From the NCBI GenBank assembly GCA_025766275.1, contig JAFKAC010000029.1:434001-498000 (forward strand): DNA of 64,000 nt, given 5' to 3'. The notes under the pieces are model-generated. The model was given only the letters and a program-made list of their open reading frames with translations, searched no databases and was not told the origin of the DNA. A program made the translations under genes and the position numbers. Source of the DNA: Lactarius indigo. Taxonomy: Eukaryota; Basidiomycota; Agaricomycetes; Russulales; Russulaceae. This document shows positions 21,401 through 34,300 of this stretch, piece by piece (within the stretch, counting starts at the first letter, position 1; each line of letters begins with the position of its first letter).

Positions 21401-22183
21401 GTAGCTTCCTTATTGGATGTTACCTCTTTAGGTCACTTTCCTCATTAGTACAGTAGTTTCTCATTGGACGATAAGCAGGGAAGGTTCTAGATAGTTCTAG
21501 ACTACGTTGTCATAAGGGTTGTGACTCATAGATAAGGACACGTCATTGTTCTGTCAGCCTTAATGACTGTACATCAGTCAGCACAATAGATAAGGCTATT
21601 ATTAGATACAATGCGTCAGCGACTGACTCATTACTATTACACATACCTTTAGTAACAAGGTTCAGTAGTAATTCGATCTCAGCCGCAGCAGTGTATATAA
21701 ACCCTCCTGTAGTGTCCTGAGTGGAACCAACTTGTCCTCTTGGTTCTCCACTCAGCAGTGCCACAGTGTGATCACCTGACCTTTGTACTTGAATAAAGTC
21801 CTCAAGTGTGTCTACACTCCACTGTGACTGTATGTTCAGGCACGTGACTTGTCTCCACGCTAGGCTTGGGTGTGCTACCTGTTCAGTTCACTTACACTCT
21901 TTCTTGGTCTAGTTGTCACGATAAGTCATACCGCTACACCCACCATGTCCATTTGCACAAAAGTGATGAGTAAAGTTGTCCACAATATTGCGTTTTTACA
22001 CATGCCTGATGTGTTTTGGACTTCTGAGACAGTCATGAGACTTCTCCTCATCACCGGACATGATACGCCCACTACTGTACGTATCCTGACTTGCCTAATA
22101 TGGTAAACATAGTACCAGTAATGTCATAACTGCTATAGATAAGGTCCTTACATACTTATCACGTTTCAACAAGAACCACCATC
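21401..22183 (+). promoter_or_regulatory. TATA/hairpin/poly(A)-signal region, possible solo LTR
   Basis: TATATAAACCC near 21696 is followed about 25 bp later by an inverted repeat (GAGTGGAACCAA ... TTGGTTCTCCACTC, 21719-21756) and by AATAAAG (21792-21798). This order (TATA, structured leader, poly(A) signal) is typical of an LTR U3-R-U5, but I found no ends or duplication. The rest to 22183 shows nothing recognisable. Confidence 0.35.
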
Positions 22184-22697
22184 ATGCCTGCCTGCTACTG
22201 CAGGTACTCCAGCTGTAATGGCCAACTTGTTGACAACAAGACTAGAAAGCATCATAAGAGGTTTGATGACTTGCAAGCATATCACAAGCAGGCTGAGGTA
22301 TGCTGTCACTTTGACTTTACCTACTATCCCTAGTAAATAATGTTCTAGCACAGTGTGAACAACAGTCAAGACCATCCAGAACTTGAACTTCATGGCACCA
22401 TTCCCAGGTCATCTCCTTCAATTGATGAGGCCACCTGCAAAGTAGGAAAAGAGGGATCATGTGAGGGCATATCCAGCACTATCAAACCAGTACCTCCACA
22501 TTGCAGTCTTTAGTTGAGCTGGAGAAAAGGGCCATGATCCAGAGAAGGGCTATGCAGGACCTGAAGAGTCAGGTTCTAGCAGTCACTATTGACTAAATCT
22601 TTGCTTGATGAGATCAAGATGCACCAGATAGAAATAGAAGCAACACTGGCTACCCTCACTGTTCTTTGGTGCAGTGACAGTTCAGTGGTGATGCACA
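22184..22697 (+). pseudogene. N-terminal fragment of a DNA-transposon (KDZ or Tnp2-like) protein
   Basis: ATG 22184 starts MPACYCRYSSCNGQLV, then DNKTRKHHKRFDDLQAYHKQAE. The CxC...CxG...T...H pattern resembles the N-terminus of fungal KDZ and Tnp2-like transposase proteins. A possible intron begins GTATGC (about 22298) and ends CCTAG near 22333. Downstream, frames are broken but coiled-coil-like peptides appear (DEIKMHQIEIEATLATL, about 22607). The piece is cut at 22698 by a copia LTR, and the catalytic part is not seen. Family assignment is inferred from a short motif. Confidence 0.5.
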
Positions 22698-23117
22698 TGA
22701 TGAACAGCAAAGACAGAACCTATACTCACAGTGGCAAGGTGACTGTGGTGAGATACAGGCAGCAACTGGATAGCAGCAGAGGGGGTGTCAAGCAAGTGAA
22801 GCAGAGTAAAGATCTGGTACACAGCAGTGAGAGAACTGATGTGGACCAGGAGTGTACATAGTACTCTACTTATACTTTTACAGAGAGTGACAATAGTACA
22901 ATGTCAGTAACACTAGTCACAGAATACAAAGGCAGTATTGTTCTACAAAGGGACAAAGGAGTGGACACTTTGAGAACAAAGAGAAAGAGAACAAGAAGCG
23001 TCCAGAACTACATGATATCATAGTGACATCATAAGTATAGAACAAAGGAAAGTACAAAGATGTTGAGTACAACGCAAGGTCCAGACATGTGATGTCATAG
23101 AAGTACAGTGATGTCAG
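22698..23117 (-). repeat. Truncated copia-family LTR
   Basis: Begins TGATGAACAGC like 19219 but stops at gtcag where the GD LTR starts. About 200 bp of the expected end is missing and does not reappear beyond GD at 39514. The GD insertion site is therefore rearranged or deleted. Confidence 0.85.
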
Positions 23118-23699
23118 TGTTACGCCCTAGCAGGGGCATGGGTTCTAAAGGTTTCTAGTCACACAAGTATCAAGCAAAGACTTCTATTGTCTTATTGCTA
23201 TGAAATACAAGTGGTGAAAGTGTGGCACAGGGTGCAGCACTACTCTGAAATGTAGGACTCCTCGTCCAAAGTGTCTGACACTTCTCTACACTTGATCTTG
23301 CTAGTGCACAGAGTATAACTGGTGTGACGCGTTGATATAGTTCAACTGCAAAGACTTTGAAGTGTCCGGGTTAGGGACTGAGGTAGGGGATGCACAAGAA
23401 GAGGGAGATAAGGCGAGGTCACACCAAAGTACAGAGGCAAGGTTGCTAGATTGCAAACAAAGCCAAGTCTGGCTTCCTACAGTCTACAGTACAGGTTTAT
23501 ATAGGGCGAGGCTCCAAACAACATGAACACAGGCCCACACAAAAGCAAAGAAACTAGATGGAGTAAAGAGACATTCGGATCAAGGCAAGTAACGCCACTA
23601 ACAGTAGTAGCTCCTTTGGGTAACAAGGTATGGGACAGAAGGAGAAAGAACAAGATGAGAACACACTGTAACTGAGGTCCAAAGCGTCAGATCATAACA
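23118..23699 (-). repeat. 3' LTR of gypsy GD (582 bp)
   Basis: Plus-strand ends TGTTACGCCC and GATCATAACA. The purine run AGAGAGGGGC lies just inside on the minus strand (polypurine tract). Paired with 38932-39513. Confidence 0.93.
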
Positions 23700-23725
23700 T
23701 GAGCCCCTCTCTAAGTCAACTCTCC

Positions 23726-25147
23726 CTAGAGTGCTTTGAAGTCCATCAGATCATAGACATCATTGTCCACATCATTGGCTGGAGTGCTTTCACGAGGGAG
23801 GGGGCATTGATGTTGGCAAAGGAAGTTGAAGGGACCATGGGTCCCACACTTGCAACAAATTTTCATACTTGGGGCACTTGATTTCTTCGTGGCTGTTGCT
23901 GGTGAAACACTTGCCACACCACTGAGTGCGTTCTTCTGGGGCTGGCCAAAGGCACTGGTAGGGGAAGTGGTCAGTGCTAGAACACCTCCAGCAGTACTTC
24001 TGTTTTTGAGGACAAGCGAAGGAGAGGTGGTCTTCAGACTGGCACCTGTAACAAAGTCAGATGGTGCCAGTCCCCTTCTTGTTGGGCCTGCACTTGTGCC
24101 TTTTCTTTCTTTCTGCAGAAGGACTAGGCCCTTCTGGTTTGTTGTGGAGTCTTGGCATGGAGTGGTAGCGAGGTGGAGCAGGGGCAGGAATGGGGTGGAC
24201 TCCAAAGGGGTGAGTTTCTTCTTCAGGAGGAGGAGGGTGTAGTGTGAGCCACCGGTCTGCAATTCGGACATAGGCCTTGTGCTCTTGTAACCTCCTTCGG
24301 GTACTGGTTAGTTGCATGTCCATGTTGCGGAGGTGTCTCTTGAGGGGCTCCATTGTCTTGTACAGGCCTTCAATCTCCTTTCAGAGGGCCTTCTGGTTTC
24401 GCAAGAATCAGCGAGTCCTGGAGATTTCTGCTGTGAGGCGATCATCTCTCAGGTCTTCTAGGACTTCGTTGACTTGTCTGGCTGTGGGGGAAGCCTCGTC
24501 AAAGTTCTGCATCTGAGCTGGGGTGATGGGGGGAGCTGGATTGTGGGGGTCATCGTCTTTGGGAAGGAGGAAGAGGGGGAGGTTATAGTGAGGGAGGTTT
24601 TTGCCCATGGTGCTGATGACTTCTTCTTTGTTTTTGCTGATCTTGATCCATTTAGCATCCTTTTAGGATGTATGAGGTTGGGTCAGCGTCGTCAGGGATG
24701 AGGAAGTGGACATAGTGGCTGCTCCAGGGGTCATTCAAGAAGAAGGGGTAGCCCAGGTCGTTATCTTCTTCAGCAGTGATGTGCATCCTTTCATAGTCAA
24801 TGGGGAGTCCGTCCATGATTAGGTTGTTAACTATTTTGCTGAGGCGAGCTATAGTCACTCTAGGATCAGGGGGGGAGGTGGTAGGTCGGTGTATCTCGGG
24901 AGTATGGGGAGCTGTGTGTCCAGGAGGGGGAACTGCGAAGGGCTATTCCTCCTCCTTCTGTTTCTATAATGCTGGGCATAGTAGGATCGATGGGCTGTGG
25001 TTCCTGGATGAGTGAAGGCAAGGAAGGGGGTCGTGCTGGGAAGGGAGAATAGCCGGAGGAGGGTGTGACAGAGGGTGTTTCGTCAAAGGAGCCTCTTTTC
25101 ATGGCACGAGCAATGAGGCGTTCTACAGAGGAGGAGCGAGAGGGCAT
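23726..25147 (-). pseudogene. ORF3 of gypsy GD
   Basis: Starts at ATG (complement of 25145-25147; MPSRSSSVERLIARAMKRG), 52 bp after the Pol stop. Shifts of frame and stops split it. Recognisable in order: Pro/Ser-rich N-terminus; DLGYPFFLNDPWSSHYVHFL and STMGKNLPHYNLPLFLLP, matching the GA globular segment; LRDDRLTAEISRTR, matching the GA LTAEV block, followed by a helical stretch; KCFTSNSHEEIKCPKY and CCKCGTHGPFNFL, matching the last two GA Cys clusters; tail DNDVYDLMDFKAL, matching the GA acidic tail. Function unknown. The conserved plan across divergent elements shows it is part of the element. Confidence 0.8.
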
Positions 25148-25198
25148 GGTGAAGAAGCTAGTGGGGAAGGTGGTTACTGTTCATATTGTTACTTCCTT

Positions 25199-28100
25199 TC
25201 ATTTTAACCATTGTTTTGCTCCTTCGCTTCTGGGGTTGCTTTCAAAGTGTTCCTGAATAAGTTCTGGGATGTTGAGGTTCTTTTCTGGTTCCCAGCTATT
25301 GTGTGCATCGGAGTATCCTTTCCACTTGATCAGGAACTGTAACTGGTTTCTGTGGCATCTTGTTTCTAGTATTTTCTCGACTTCCCACTCCTGTTCTCCA
25401 TTTACTAGATCTGGGGGTGGCTCCGTGAAGCTCTTTCCATGTATGGAGGTTTCTTTGTATGGCATCAAGAGGGACGCATGGAATACTGGGTGGATCCACC
25501 ACTGATGGGGAAGTTTCAGGGCATATGTGGTGGCGGAGATCTTCTTTGTGACCCTGAAGGGTCCATATCTTTTTGGGGCTAACTTGAAACTAGGGTGCGT
25601 TGTTTTCAAGTTCCTGGCATCCAGCCACACACTATCTCCTTCTGTGTGTTGTTTAAAGCAAGAGGATCCTTTGTAGAGTGACTGTGCATGGGTAATTGCT
25701 GCTTGGGCGGTCCTTCTGGCTTCTTGGATCTGCTCCAGTCTTTCTTGTGTTCCTGGTACTGTGGCCGTTCTTTCTGGTTGGTGTACTCTTGGGATGTACC
25801 CCAGAATTAGCTCATAGGGTGCCTTTTTAGTGGTTGCGCTTGGCCAAGAGTTGTGGGTGTACTGTGCCAGTGGTAGTAGCTCCGTCCAGTTGTCTTGTTG
25901 GTGATTTATGAACATTTGAAGGTACTGCTCTAACCACTGGTTTGTTCGTTCTGATTGCCCATCTGTTTGTGGGTGGTATGCTGTGCCAATGTTTTGTTCT
26001 ATGTCAAGCACCCTGCATAGTTCTTTGATGAACTTTGCTGTGAATCTGGGGTCTCTATTGGAGATGACCCTTCTTGGTAACCCGTAGTGTGGCAGGACGG
26101 TTTTGGCATAGAGTTTTGCCACTCCTTCTGTGTCTATTGTTTCATTGCATGTGATGAAGAAGGCTGCTTTGGAACAGTCATGATCCGTGATGGTGAGAAT
26201 TGTGTCATTGCCTTCTGATTGGGGTAGTTTTGTGATGAAGTCTAGGGTGATAGTTTCAAAAGGGAGTGCTTCTGGGTTAGTCTTGATGGGGAATATTGGT
26301 GGTTTTGGGTTCCCAGGGAAGTTCTTGTTTGATTGGCATGTGGCACAGCCCTTTACATATGCAGATATGTCGTCTTTCATGTTTGGCCACCGAAAGTCTT
26401 GTGACACCAACCACGAGGTCTTTGTTATTCCGGGGTGTCCAGCTGTTTTTGTATCATGAAACAGGGAAATTACCCCCCTCTTCAGTGGTGTGTTGTCCAC
26501 AACCACCAGTTTGTCACCTTTCCACCAGTGTTTGCCTTGTTTTACTAGGTGGAAGGGGGTGGCCCACTTGTCCAGGGTGTCTTGGTGGTCTAACTGGTGT
26601 GCCATGACCCGATCATCTATCCTTATGGAGAGAGCAGAGTTTGCAAAGATAGTTGGGGTCAGGACCACTATGTTGGTGTTATCTCCTGCTCCGGTGTCAT
26701 GGTCAGGGCGTCTTGACAGGGCATCTGCATAGTTCTGGGGTCCGGGTTTGTGGTGAAGTTTGATGTGGTAGTCTGCAAGCCTGGGGATGTAACGCGCTAC
26801 TCTCCTATTGATTTGTCGAGGGTGGCGATAGTATTCTAGGTTTTTGTGGTCTGTGAACACTGTGATTTCATGGGGGGACCCTAAAAGAAGGTGTCTCCAG
26901 TGTTCTAATCCTCTGATTACTGCCAGGAGTTCTCTATCATGGATGTCATAGTTGCGCTCCACTTCTGAAAATGATTTGGAGAAGTATCCCACAGCTTGTG
27001 GTTTGTTTCGGTTATCTCTTTGTGTTAAGATTGCCCCTGTGGCGAAGGCAGAGGCATCTACTTCTAGTTCAAAGGGTTTGTCCATATCTGGTTGACATAA
27101 GATGGGATCTTTGCACACAAGCGTGATGAGAGTTTCCAGGGCTTCTGTGGCTCCTTTTGTCCACCTGAAGGGTCCTTCTGATGTCTTTATTGTGTCGGTG
27201 ATGGGTCTTGCTAAGTGAGCAAAGTTGGGGATGAAGGGTCGCTGATAACTTAGTGTCCCCAACACGCTTCTTGCTTGTTTGATCGATTTGATGTTTCTTG
27301 GCCAGTCTTTTAGTCCTTCTACCTTCTTCAGGTCGATTTTGATTTGAGATCCATCGATGACAATGCCTAGGTAGTGGATCTTTCTTTGTTCGAACACACA
27401 TTTTGACGCTTTGAGGAAGTAAGACTCCTTTTCACAGATTTCTAAGAACTCATGTACAATTTGCCTGTGATGCTCTGTGTCTTCTTCTGTGGCTATTAAG
27501 ACATTGTCCATGTACACAAATAGTTCTCTGGGGTATTTGTCCATGAGTGGTCGAAGTATTCTGCTCGTGGTTCTTGCAAAGGTAGCTGGCACATTTGTGA
27601 GGCCAAAGGTCATGACTCAAGGAATGAACAGTCCCCTTGGTGTTTTGAAGGCTGCCTTCCACTGGTCTTCCTCTTTTATGCAAATGTTATGGTACCCCCA
27701 TCTAATGTCAAACTTTGAGAATAGTGTTTTCCCATTTAAGTTGGTCAAGATGTCAGAGATGAGAGGTAGTGGGTAAGTGTCTTTTATTGTCCAAGTGTTT
27801 AAGGGTCTGTAGTCGAGGATGGGATGCAACCCTCCGTCTGTTTTCTTTCTAAAGAAGAAGGAGGAAGCATAAGGGGAGCTTCCTTCATAGATGTATCCTT
27901 TTGCTATATTTTTGTCAAGATATGCCTTTAGCGCCTTGTCTTCTTCTGGAGTCAAGGGGTAGATTTTGCAATTGATCTTGTTAGGGCACATCTGGACACA
28001 GTGTGATGGGATGGTCTTCTTCTCTTTCTGGGGGAAAGCGCTGTGCTTCTTCGTCTGAGAACACTTTGTTGTGGTGCCTGATATTCCTCTGGGATTGTGG

Positions 28101-28549
28101 TTTCTTTTACTGGGTCAAAGGTTGTTTTGGTTGTTGCCGCTTTTGCTTCTTGGTGTCGCTTTCTTCGGAAGCGGTACCCTCCTGTCAGGATGGTGACTGC
28201 TTCTCCTTTCAGCTCTTGTTTCTTCCAGTCTATGTCTGGGTTTTCATGTTCAAACCAGGGGTATCCGAAGATCATTCTGTCTTCTCCTAGACTGGTCACT
28301 GAAAAATTGGAAGGGAGTTTCCTCTTCTCCTCTTTTTATCCATAGCTGGCATGTTTCCGTCATGGTGCCATCTTTGTTTAGTGATCCATCTACATTTCGG
28401 ACCAATCTGGGTGGTTATAGAGGAGTGGTTCCTAGCGCAAGTTTTTGGATCAGATTTTGGTCAATTAGGTTGTCTGTTGCACCGCTGTCTAGCAGCACAT
28501 TTATGCAAGCTTCTTTGTAGTAAAGGTGAACGAGGACTTTGATTGTCAT
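25199..28549 (-). pseudogene. Pol of gypsy GD (one long 804-aa segment)
   Basis: Protease DSGATDNL (near 28489) and the GYPWF block near 28260; frame change near 28000-28050; reverse transcriptase from 27991 (LHPILDYRPLN); TGA at 27617 where GA has Arg; then an open 804-codon frame 25199-27613. The catalytic motif reads YMDN (27503-27514), not YMDD. RNase H (EVDASAFATGAIL), integrase zinc finger (HDTKTAGHPG ... CATCQSNK), core (LDFITKLP, NRDPRF, DGQSERTNQ), GPF motif and chromodomain (EWEVEKILETR ... LIKWKGYSDAHNSWEP) are all present. The YMDN change should abolish polymerisation unless it is a late mutation. Confidence 0.92.
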
Positions 28550-28596
28550 AGCACTATCTCAAACACTATACATTGAATTGGCCTCTCTGTCAGCTC

Positions 28597-30191
28597 TCAC
28601 AGGTCGGCATCGCAAAAATCCTGGTCTAAGGCATAGTAGCGTCTCTTTTCGTCCTCAGTCATGCCTTGGACAAGTGCATGGGCTTGTCGGACTTTGTCTT
28701 CAGTTGTGGTAGCAGCCACCAATGAGGTGCTTGCTTCTGGGGTGTATGGGGGTGCAGTGTCCACTTCTTGGGTGTCTGTGGCTCTGGCTTTGGTTTGGTT
28801 GGTGGTGTTTTGTCATTGACAGTTCCTAGCCATGTGTCCTTGCTGTCTACACTTGAAGCAGCGGCCTTCTTTCATGAGGGCTTTCTTTTCTTCTTCGGTA
28901 AGCTTCTTAAAGGGGGTGGAGGTGGTGGCATCTACATCCATCGCATTTGGGTCTTGCTTTGGTCGTCCTTGGTGGACGTTCTGGGTTGGTCCTGGGTTTC
29001 TATTCCCTGGTCTGGCTTTTAGCAGCTTCCAGTGTTGATGTTCTGCTCTGGCAGCGGTTTGCCACTCATCCATGGTGTTTGGAATAGTGGTTCGCATAAG
29101 GCAAGTGCAATACAGTCCTGTGGGTAGTCCTCTTTTGAAGAATTCCACCGTTCCAGGGGCATCTCTTGACCATCCTGCTATTCCTGCAAGGTGTTTGAAG
29201 TTGAGGATGTAACTGTCCAATGCTCCACCCTGCATCATCAGACTGATGAGCTTCTGATAGGCTCTTTCTTTGTTTAGAGTGTCAGTCCAGTCTCTGTCGA
29301 AGGTGTTGAGAAAACCATCCCAAAGGTCTTTGCTGTTTTTGGTGAGGGCTTTGGTGGGGTCTGCTAGTGCCGCTTCCATGTCATCTTTGGTTTGGTTGAC
29401 CCATAGTTGTACACCAGGTCCTTTGAACATAGTAAGGGTGAATAGTACTCGTGCATAAGGTTCTTTGATAAGTTCATTCTCGCTATTTAACTTGATGTAT
29501 CGTAGTAGTTCTCTTTTGAACTGACCACTCTCTGTTCTATCTCTGGTGAACAGAGTAGGGGGTGCTCCTTTGAGTCCTCCTGAGCTTGTTGTTGGTGTTC
29601 CCCCTGTTCCGGTGCTTGAGCCGGTACCTGTGCCAGTGCCTGTGGCATTTATAGCTGACATGATGAGTGTTGGCTGTGGTGTGATGGGGATCTGGGGTGG
29701 TTCAACTGGGGAAGGCAATCTGATTGGTGGTAGTGGGGCTGGGAATCCTTCTTCCACTGGGGATGGTTCTATCCAAATAGGGATAGTGGGGCTGGCTTGT
29801 GACGAAGCTTGTGTGGGTACTGTGATGTCTAAGTGGTGTTCTGAGGAGTGAGATAGTTCTGAGTGTGATTCCGCTTCATCTGAGCTGGGTTCTTCTTCTG
29901 ATGAGTCTTGTTGTAGTCCGTATGTTCCCCTAGTGTTTCTTGGTGCTGAGGATGATTGTTGTGTGGGTGTTTCTGGGTTCTGTTCGTCTTCTTCGTTCCA
30001 CCAGCCTAGTCCTTCAGCAAATCTTTGTGGTGTGATGTTTATGGCTCTGGTATGGTATGTGTTCTGAAAGTATCAGAGGATGTACCAGTTGTTGTTGATG
30101 AATTCTACTGGTCTGAGTTCGCCTTTGATGAGGCACTTGTAACAAGGTGGTCTGTTTGGTGTTGTGGCCCAGCGAGCTCCTCTTCCTAGTT
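28597..30191 (-). pseudogene. Gag of gypsy GD, main part
   Basis: The frame contains ELRPVEFINNNWYIL (about 30120-30075), acidic and Pro-rich linkers, a Thr/Gly repeat (TGTGTGSSTGTGG), the Gag core (TLFTRDRTESGQFKRELLRY to MRTTIPNTMDEWQTAA) and a CCHC knuckle CFKCRQQGHMARNC (near 28815-28860). TGA codons interrupt after the knuckle (28813) and in the N-terminal part; the frame ends TGA 28597-28599. The N-terminus lies beyond the GF insertion at 38622-38723, in the same frame. Confidence 0.85.
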
Positions 30192-30792
30192 TGATGAACA
30201 GCACAAATAGAGAGCATACTCACAGTGGCAAAAGGTGACTGTGGTGAGATATGCAGAGAGTGCTTGAAGCAGCAACAGGGAGTTGTCAGGCAAGTAATGC
30301 AAGAGTGTCTGGCACACAAGCAGTGAGAACTGATGTTAATATTACAGAGGAGGGAACATACCTGGCACACAAGCAGTGAGAACTGATGTGGACCAGGAGC
30401 GTACATGGTACACTACTTATACTGTTTACAGATGTGATGCTACTACAAGGATGTAACATAGTGTCACAGAGTACAAGGGACGTTGTTCTACATGTGGACA
30501 AAAGGAATGTACAGATGGAGAACAAGGAGCGCAAAAACAATAGGAGTCCAGACTGTAATGATATCATAATGACATCACAATAAAGATATAACTAAAGAAA
30601 GAACAAAGGCGTAGTACAATGACAAGTCCAGAGGAGTCCGCATGATGTCATAGTACAGTGATGTCATAGGTGACACAATGATAAGTAATAGATTGTACAG
30701 ATCAAACAGTATCTAATCTACAAGTCCTGTATATCTAATCTAAAGCAGTCCATGCTGCAAGTCCGGTCCATACGAGCCACTAAGTGCGCAGG
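30192..30792 (-). repeat. Solo copia-family LTR, main part (rest at 38602-38621)
   Basis: Begins TGATGAACAGCAC; its last 20 bp lie at 38602-38621 (GCAGGGGTCACTTATCAACA) beyond GF. Flanked by a perfect duplication tagtt (30187-30191 and 38622-38626), so it is a genuine solo LTR in the GD Gag gene. It carries the internal direct repeat typical of the family. Confidence 0.95.
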
Positions 30793-31299
30793 TGTTACAC
30801 TCCACCGGCGTTGGTCCGACTTGGACGCGAAGACGGCGTAATCGACTTGGCGAAGGTTAGGCGAATGGGGATCACGTGTCAACCCAATGCAAGCTGAACA
30901 GGGGCACACTGGCACATGCTGCAGCTGAAATGGTAGAGTACTATCCCTTGGTGGATAGAAGCGGAGGTATGCTTAGTCCGAGACTAAGGCAGACAAAAGA
31001 CGAGTCAAGTGGTGGATTGAAGAAGACCAAGATGGAGACTCTTGGTCTTCTAAGACGACTACTTATACAAATACGCGCAGGCTTTAAAGCGCCACTGGAA
31101 TAACAGCTAACCAATAGCGTAACTAGCTCGAACCCTAGTACAGCTATCCTAGGAATGAGTCATACATGAGTCACAATCACATGCGAGCTGCTATGCTGAC
31201 TGATACGATGTAAGAGTCCATGACTAATACTGATACCGGACCGTAGTCATAACTGGTCATGAGTCGTGTGTAATGAGTCACCAAGTCCGTACCGTAACA
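30793..31299 (-). repeat. 3' LTR of gypsy GF (507 bp)
   Basis: Plus-strand ends TGTTACACTCC and CCGTAACA; just inside, the minus strand reads AAAAGGGGGTGA (polypurine tract, about 31300-31312). Confidence 0.94.
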
Positions 31300-31331
31300 T
31301 CACCCCCTTTTCAGGAGTGAGGCCCACCTCA

Positions 31332-34300
31332 CTAGTCTGCTACCGACTCCTGCCTCATCCGTTCCGCTTCGTCTTCCATTCGTGCTAGTATGTTAGCCCT
31401 TTCGAGACGATAGAGACTGTCCTTTTTATCGTCCATTACCAACTGCCTCTCCAACTGCAACTGCCGAATCCGCTTCTCTAGTTGGTCTTTGGCAAATGCA
31501 AATTGCCGGAACCGACGCAACTCTTGAGTGAGGGTGACATCCCCGATGCGCATTAGCAGCAGATCAGTGGGATGTCGATCACGGAGCATAAAGTACTCCT
31601 CGTGGGGTATGAAGGCGCGGTTATTCTTCGGAAGGTGGGGAGTGGCATAAAGGGGTTTGCCATAGAGGAAGCCCGATCCCGGGGCTAATCCGAGTACGAA
31701 GGGGTCTCCTCCTCGGATAACCTGTACGTGGGATGCTTGTACTGTCGGTCTGTTGGGGAGTTTGATCGGGAACGGAATGTAATCGGGTCCTCTATTGACC
31801 CGGAACCCTTCAGGGACGACGGCCCTGGTTGCTGGGTCTCGTTCCCCCATTGGTGTATAACGAGCCGCTTGTGCCACGGCGACTCGTCCTCTGTGTAAAG
31901 GCCCCCCTGCTGCGTCGACGAGGTAGGGAGTGGTGGCTGGATCTTCAGCGTAGAATTCATGATTAAGGAACGCGTGCCTGATGGGGTAGTGGTCTCCAAG
32001 CTCATCTTCATCCTCATCTTCATCCAATACTCTCTCCGCTCCTTCATCATCCGGCGTCGGCAGGCGGTGATATGCAGTTGCTCCTGCTGCCACCGCACCG
32101 CCGTCTCCTTCCATTCTTGTTCGTACTTCTTCATGGTGTCGGGCGGTTTCACCGCGTGGGACAGTTGTTTGAAGCCGAAAGAGTTCGTCCTCGGTGAGGA
32201 AGGCTTCGGGCTCACCGGTGTTGGGATTCGTGAGGGCGTACATTGGTGGAGGTGCTGGCTGAGTTGTTGCTGGATCGTCGTCGACAACTCCCTGTAGGGG
32301 CAGAGGGAATCGTTGCAGTGTCTGGTGCAATTCTTCACTAGTGATAGGGCCGTCTTCCTCATGCTGCACGGTGGTACGGCCTCCAGTGATAGTTCTACTG
32401 GTTGTGGTGTCGTTGGAGGAGTTGGGGTTGACAAGCGTGGCGGAGGAATCGTTGACGAGGGTGGAGAGGAGTGCGAGCTGGTCATTGCGTCGAGTAGAAG
32501 ACATAGAATGAATGGGTGATGGGGACTTATCGCGACAAGAGGCCGTCCTTATATGCGTTTCTCTGTTGGGATTGGAATGTTTGAACTCCCGCACGGCTTC
32601 ATCGGCAAATACGTCATCCTTATCTATCCATTGGTTATCGGAGTCTGGGTATCCCTTCCATTTCACGAGGTATTGGAGTCGACGTCTTCTGCCAAACCAC
32701 CGAGAGTCCAGAATCTTCTCGACCTCGTATTCTTCCTCGTTGTCGACCAAATCAGGTGGTGGGCGCTGATAGTTTGGTCCGTGCGTGGGTGTTTCGCGAT
32801 AAGGTGTGAGAAGGTCTATATGGAAGACATCGTGGATGCTCCACTGTGTGGGAAGTTCAAGGCGATAGTTGACAGGGGACATCACCTGGATGACCTTAAA
32901 TGGTCCATGTCATTTGGCAGCTAATTTTGCTGTTGGCTGGTGTGTATGTAGGTGGCGTCCTTCAAGCCACACGAGGTCTCCTTCCTTGAATTTGGGCATA
33001 TCTTTGTGCTTGACCCATGACTTTTGCGCCCTGAGCATACAGGAGAAGGCACGCTGTCGCGCCTGTTTGAACTGGTCTAGTCTCAGGGACACCTGTGGGA
33101 TAGGAGAAGGCCTATCGGTCCAATCAGCGCGGGGGTTGAACCCTGATAAGAGGAAAAAGGGGGACTCCTGTGTAGTCTCGTTAGGCCAATTGTTGTGCGT
33201 GAATTCTGCCATAGGCAGATAGCGGACCCAATCGTCTTGCCGTTCATTCACCCAGAAACGGAGATATTGTTCCAGCCACTGATTTGTTCGTTCCGATTGG
33301 CCATCTGTTCTGGGATGATAGGCAGTTGAGATGTTTTGGCTAATGCCAAGAATCTTGCATATCTCCCGCATGAACTTGGATGTGAAGCGGGGGTCTCGGT
33401 TGCTGATAACACGCGAGGGGAGTCCGAATCGTGGGAAGATGTGGGATACGTACAGGGCAGCCGTTCCTTCAGCCGTTATCTCTTCATTACAGGGGATGAA
33501 AACGGCAGCTTTGGTGCAATCATGATCTGTTACTGTTAGGATCGAGTCATATCCACGAGAGATGGGGAGCTTAGTAATAAAGTCCACTGCAATGGTCTCA
33601 AATGGCAGGGCTTCCGGTTTTGGGTAGATGGGTTGTAAGGGTGCTCAGATGGGACGGAGGTTAACTTTGTGCCGCTGGCATTCTGCACAGCCTTTGACAT
33701 AGTCCGTGACATCATTCTTCATCTGCGGCCACCAGTAATGTCGCTCGGTGAGTTGAAGAGTGCGTTTGATACCAGGGTGACCATATACAGGGGAATCATG
33801 GTGAGCGGCAATGATGGTGCATTTATCATGAATACTGCCAGTAACCACTCGGTGTCCGTCTTTGTACCATGTCCCTTCGATGTCTTTTAGTTTATGAGCG
33901 TCGACCCAAGGCTTTAACTTAGCTGTGTCTTGCTCGTAAATGGGGTGTTCCGGGGTCATTTCCACCAGTAAGATCTCTGGTCTCCAATGTGGATGTCGTG
34001 GTCCTTCTAGTGTGGCGGCGCGTGCAAAGATGTTTTCTGATAGTACTGTTATCCCCTCATTGTCATTTTCTCCTTGATCGTAGTCCGGTCTTCGTGACAG
34101 TGCGTCCGCGCGTCCATTGGAAGTACCCTTAATGTGATGAATCTCGAAGTCGTATTCTGAGAGTTCGAGTACTTCCCTGGCTACGCATCTACTGATCTTC
34201 TGTGGTGATTTCCAGTATTGTAAGTTGAGATGATCGGAGAATACTTTGATCTTGTGGGGAGAGCCCGCTAAGAGGGGTCTCCAGTGGCGGAAGGCTTTGA

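Noticed and set aside
23826..24242. 138-codon plus-strand frame in GD
   Set aside because: Antisense to ORF3 of GD; no recognisable domain.
31685..32485. 266-codon minus-strand frame over GF ORF3
   Set aside because: Overlaps the longer, conserved Pol-ORF3 frame in another phase; it lacks the blocks shared with GA and GG.
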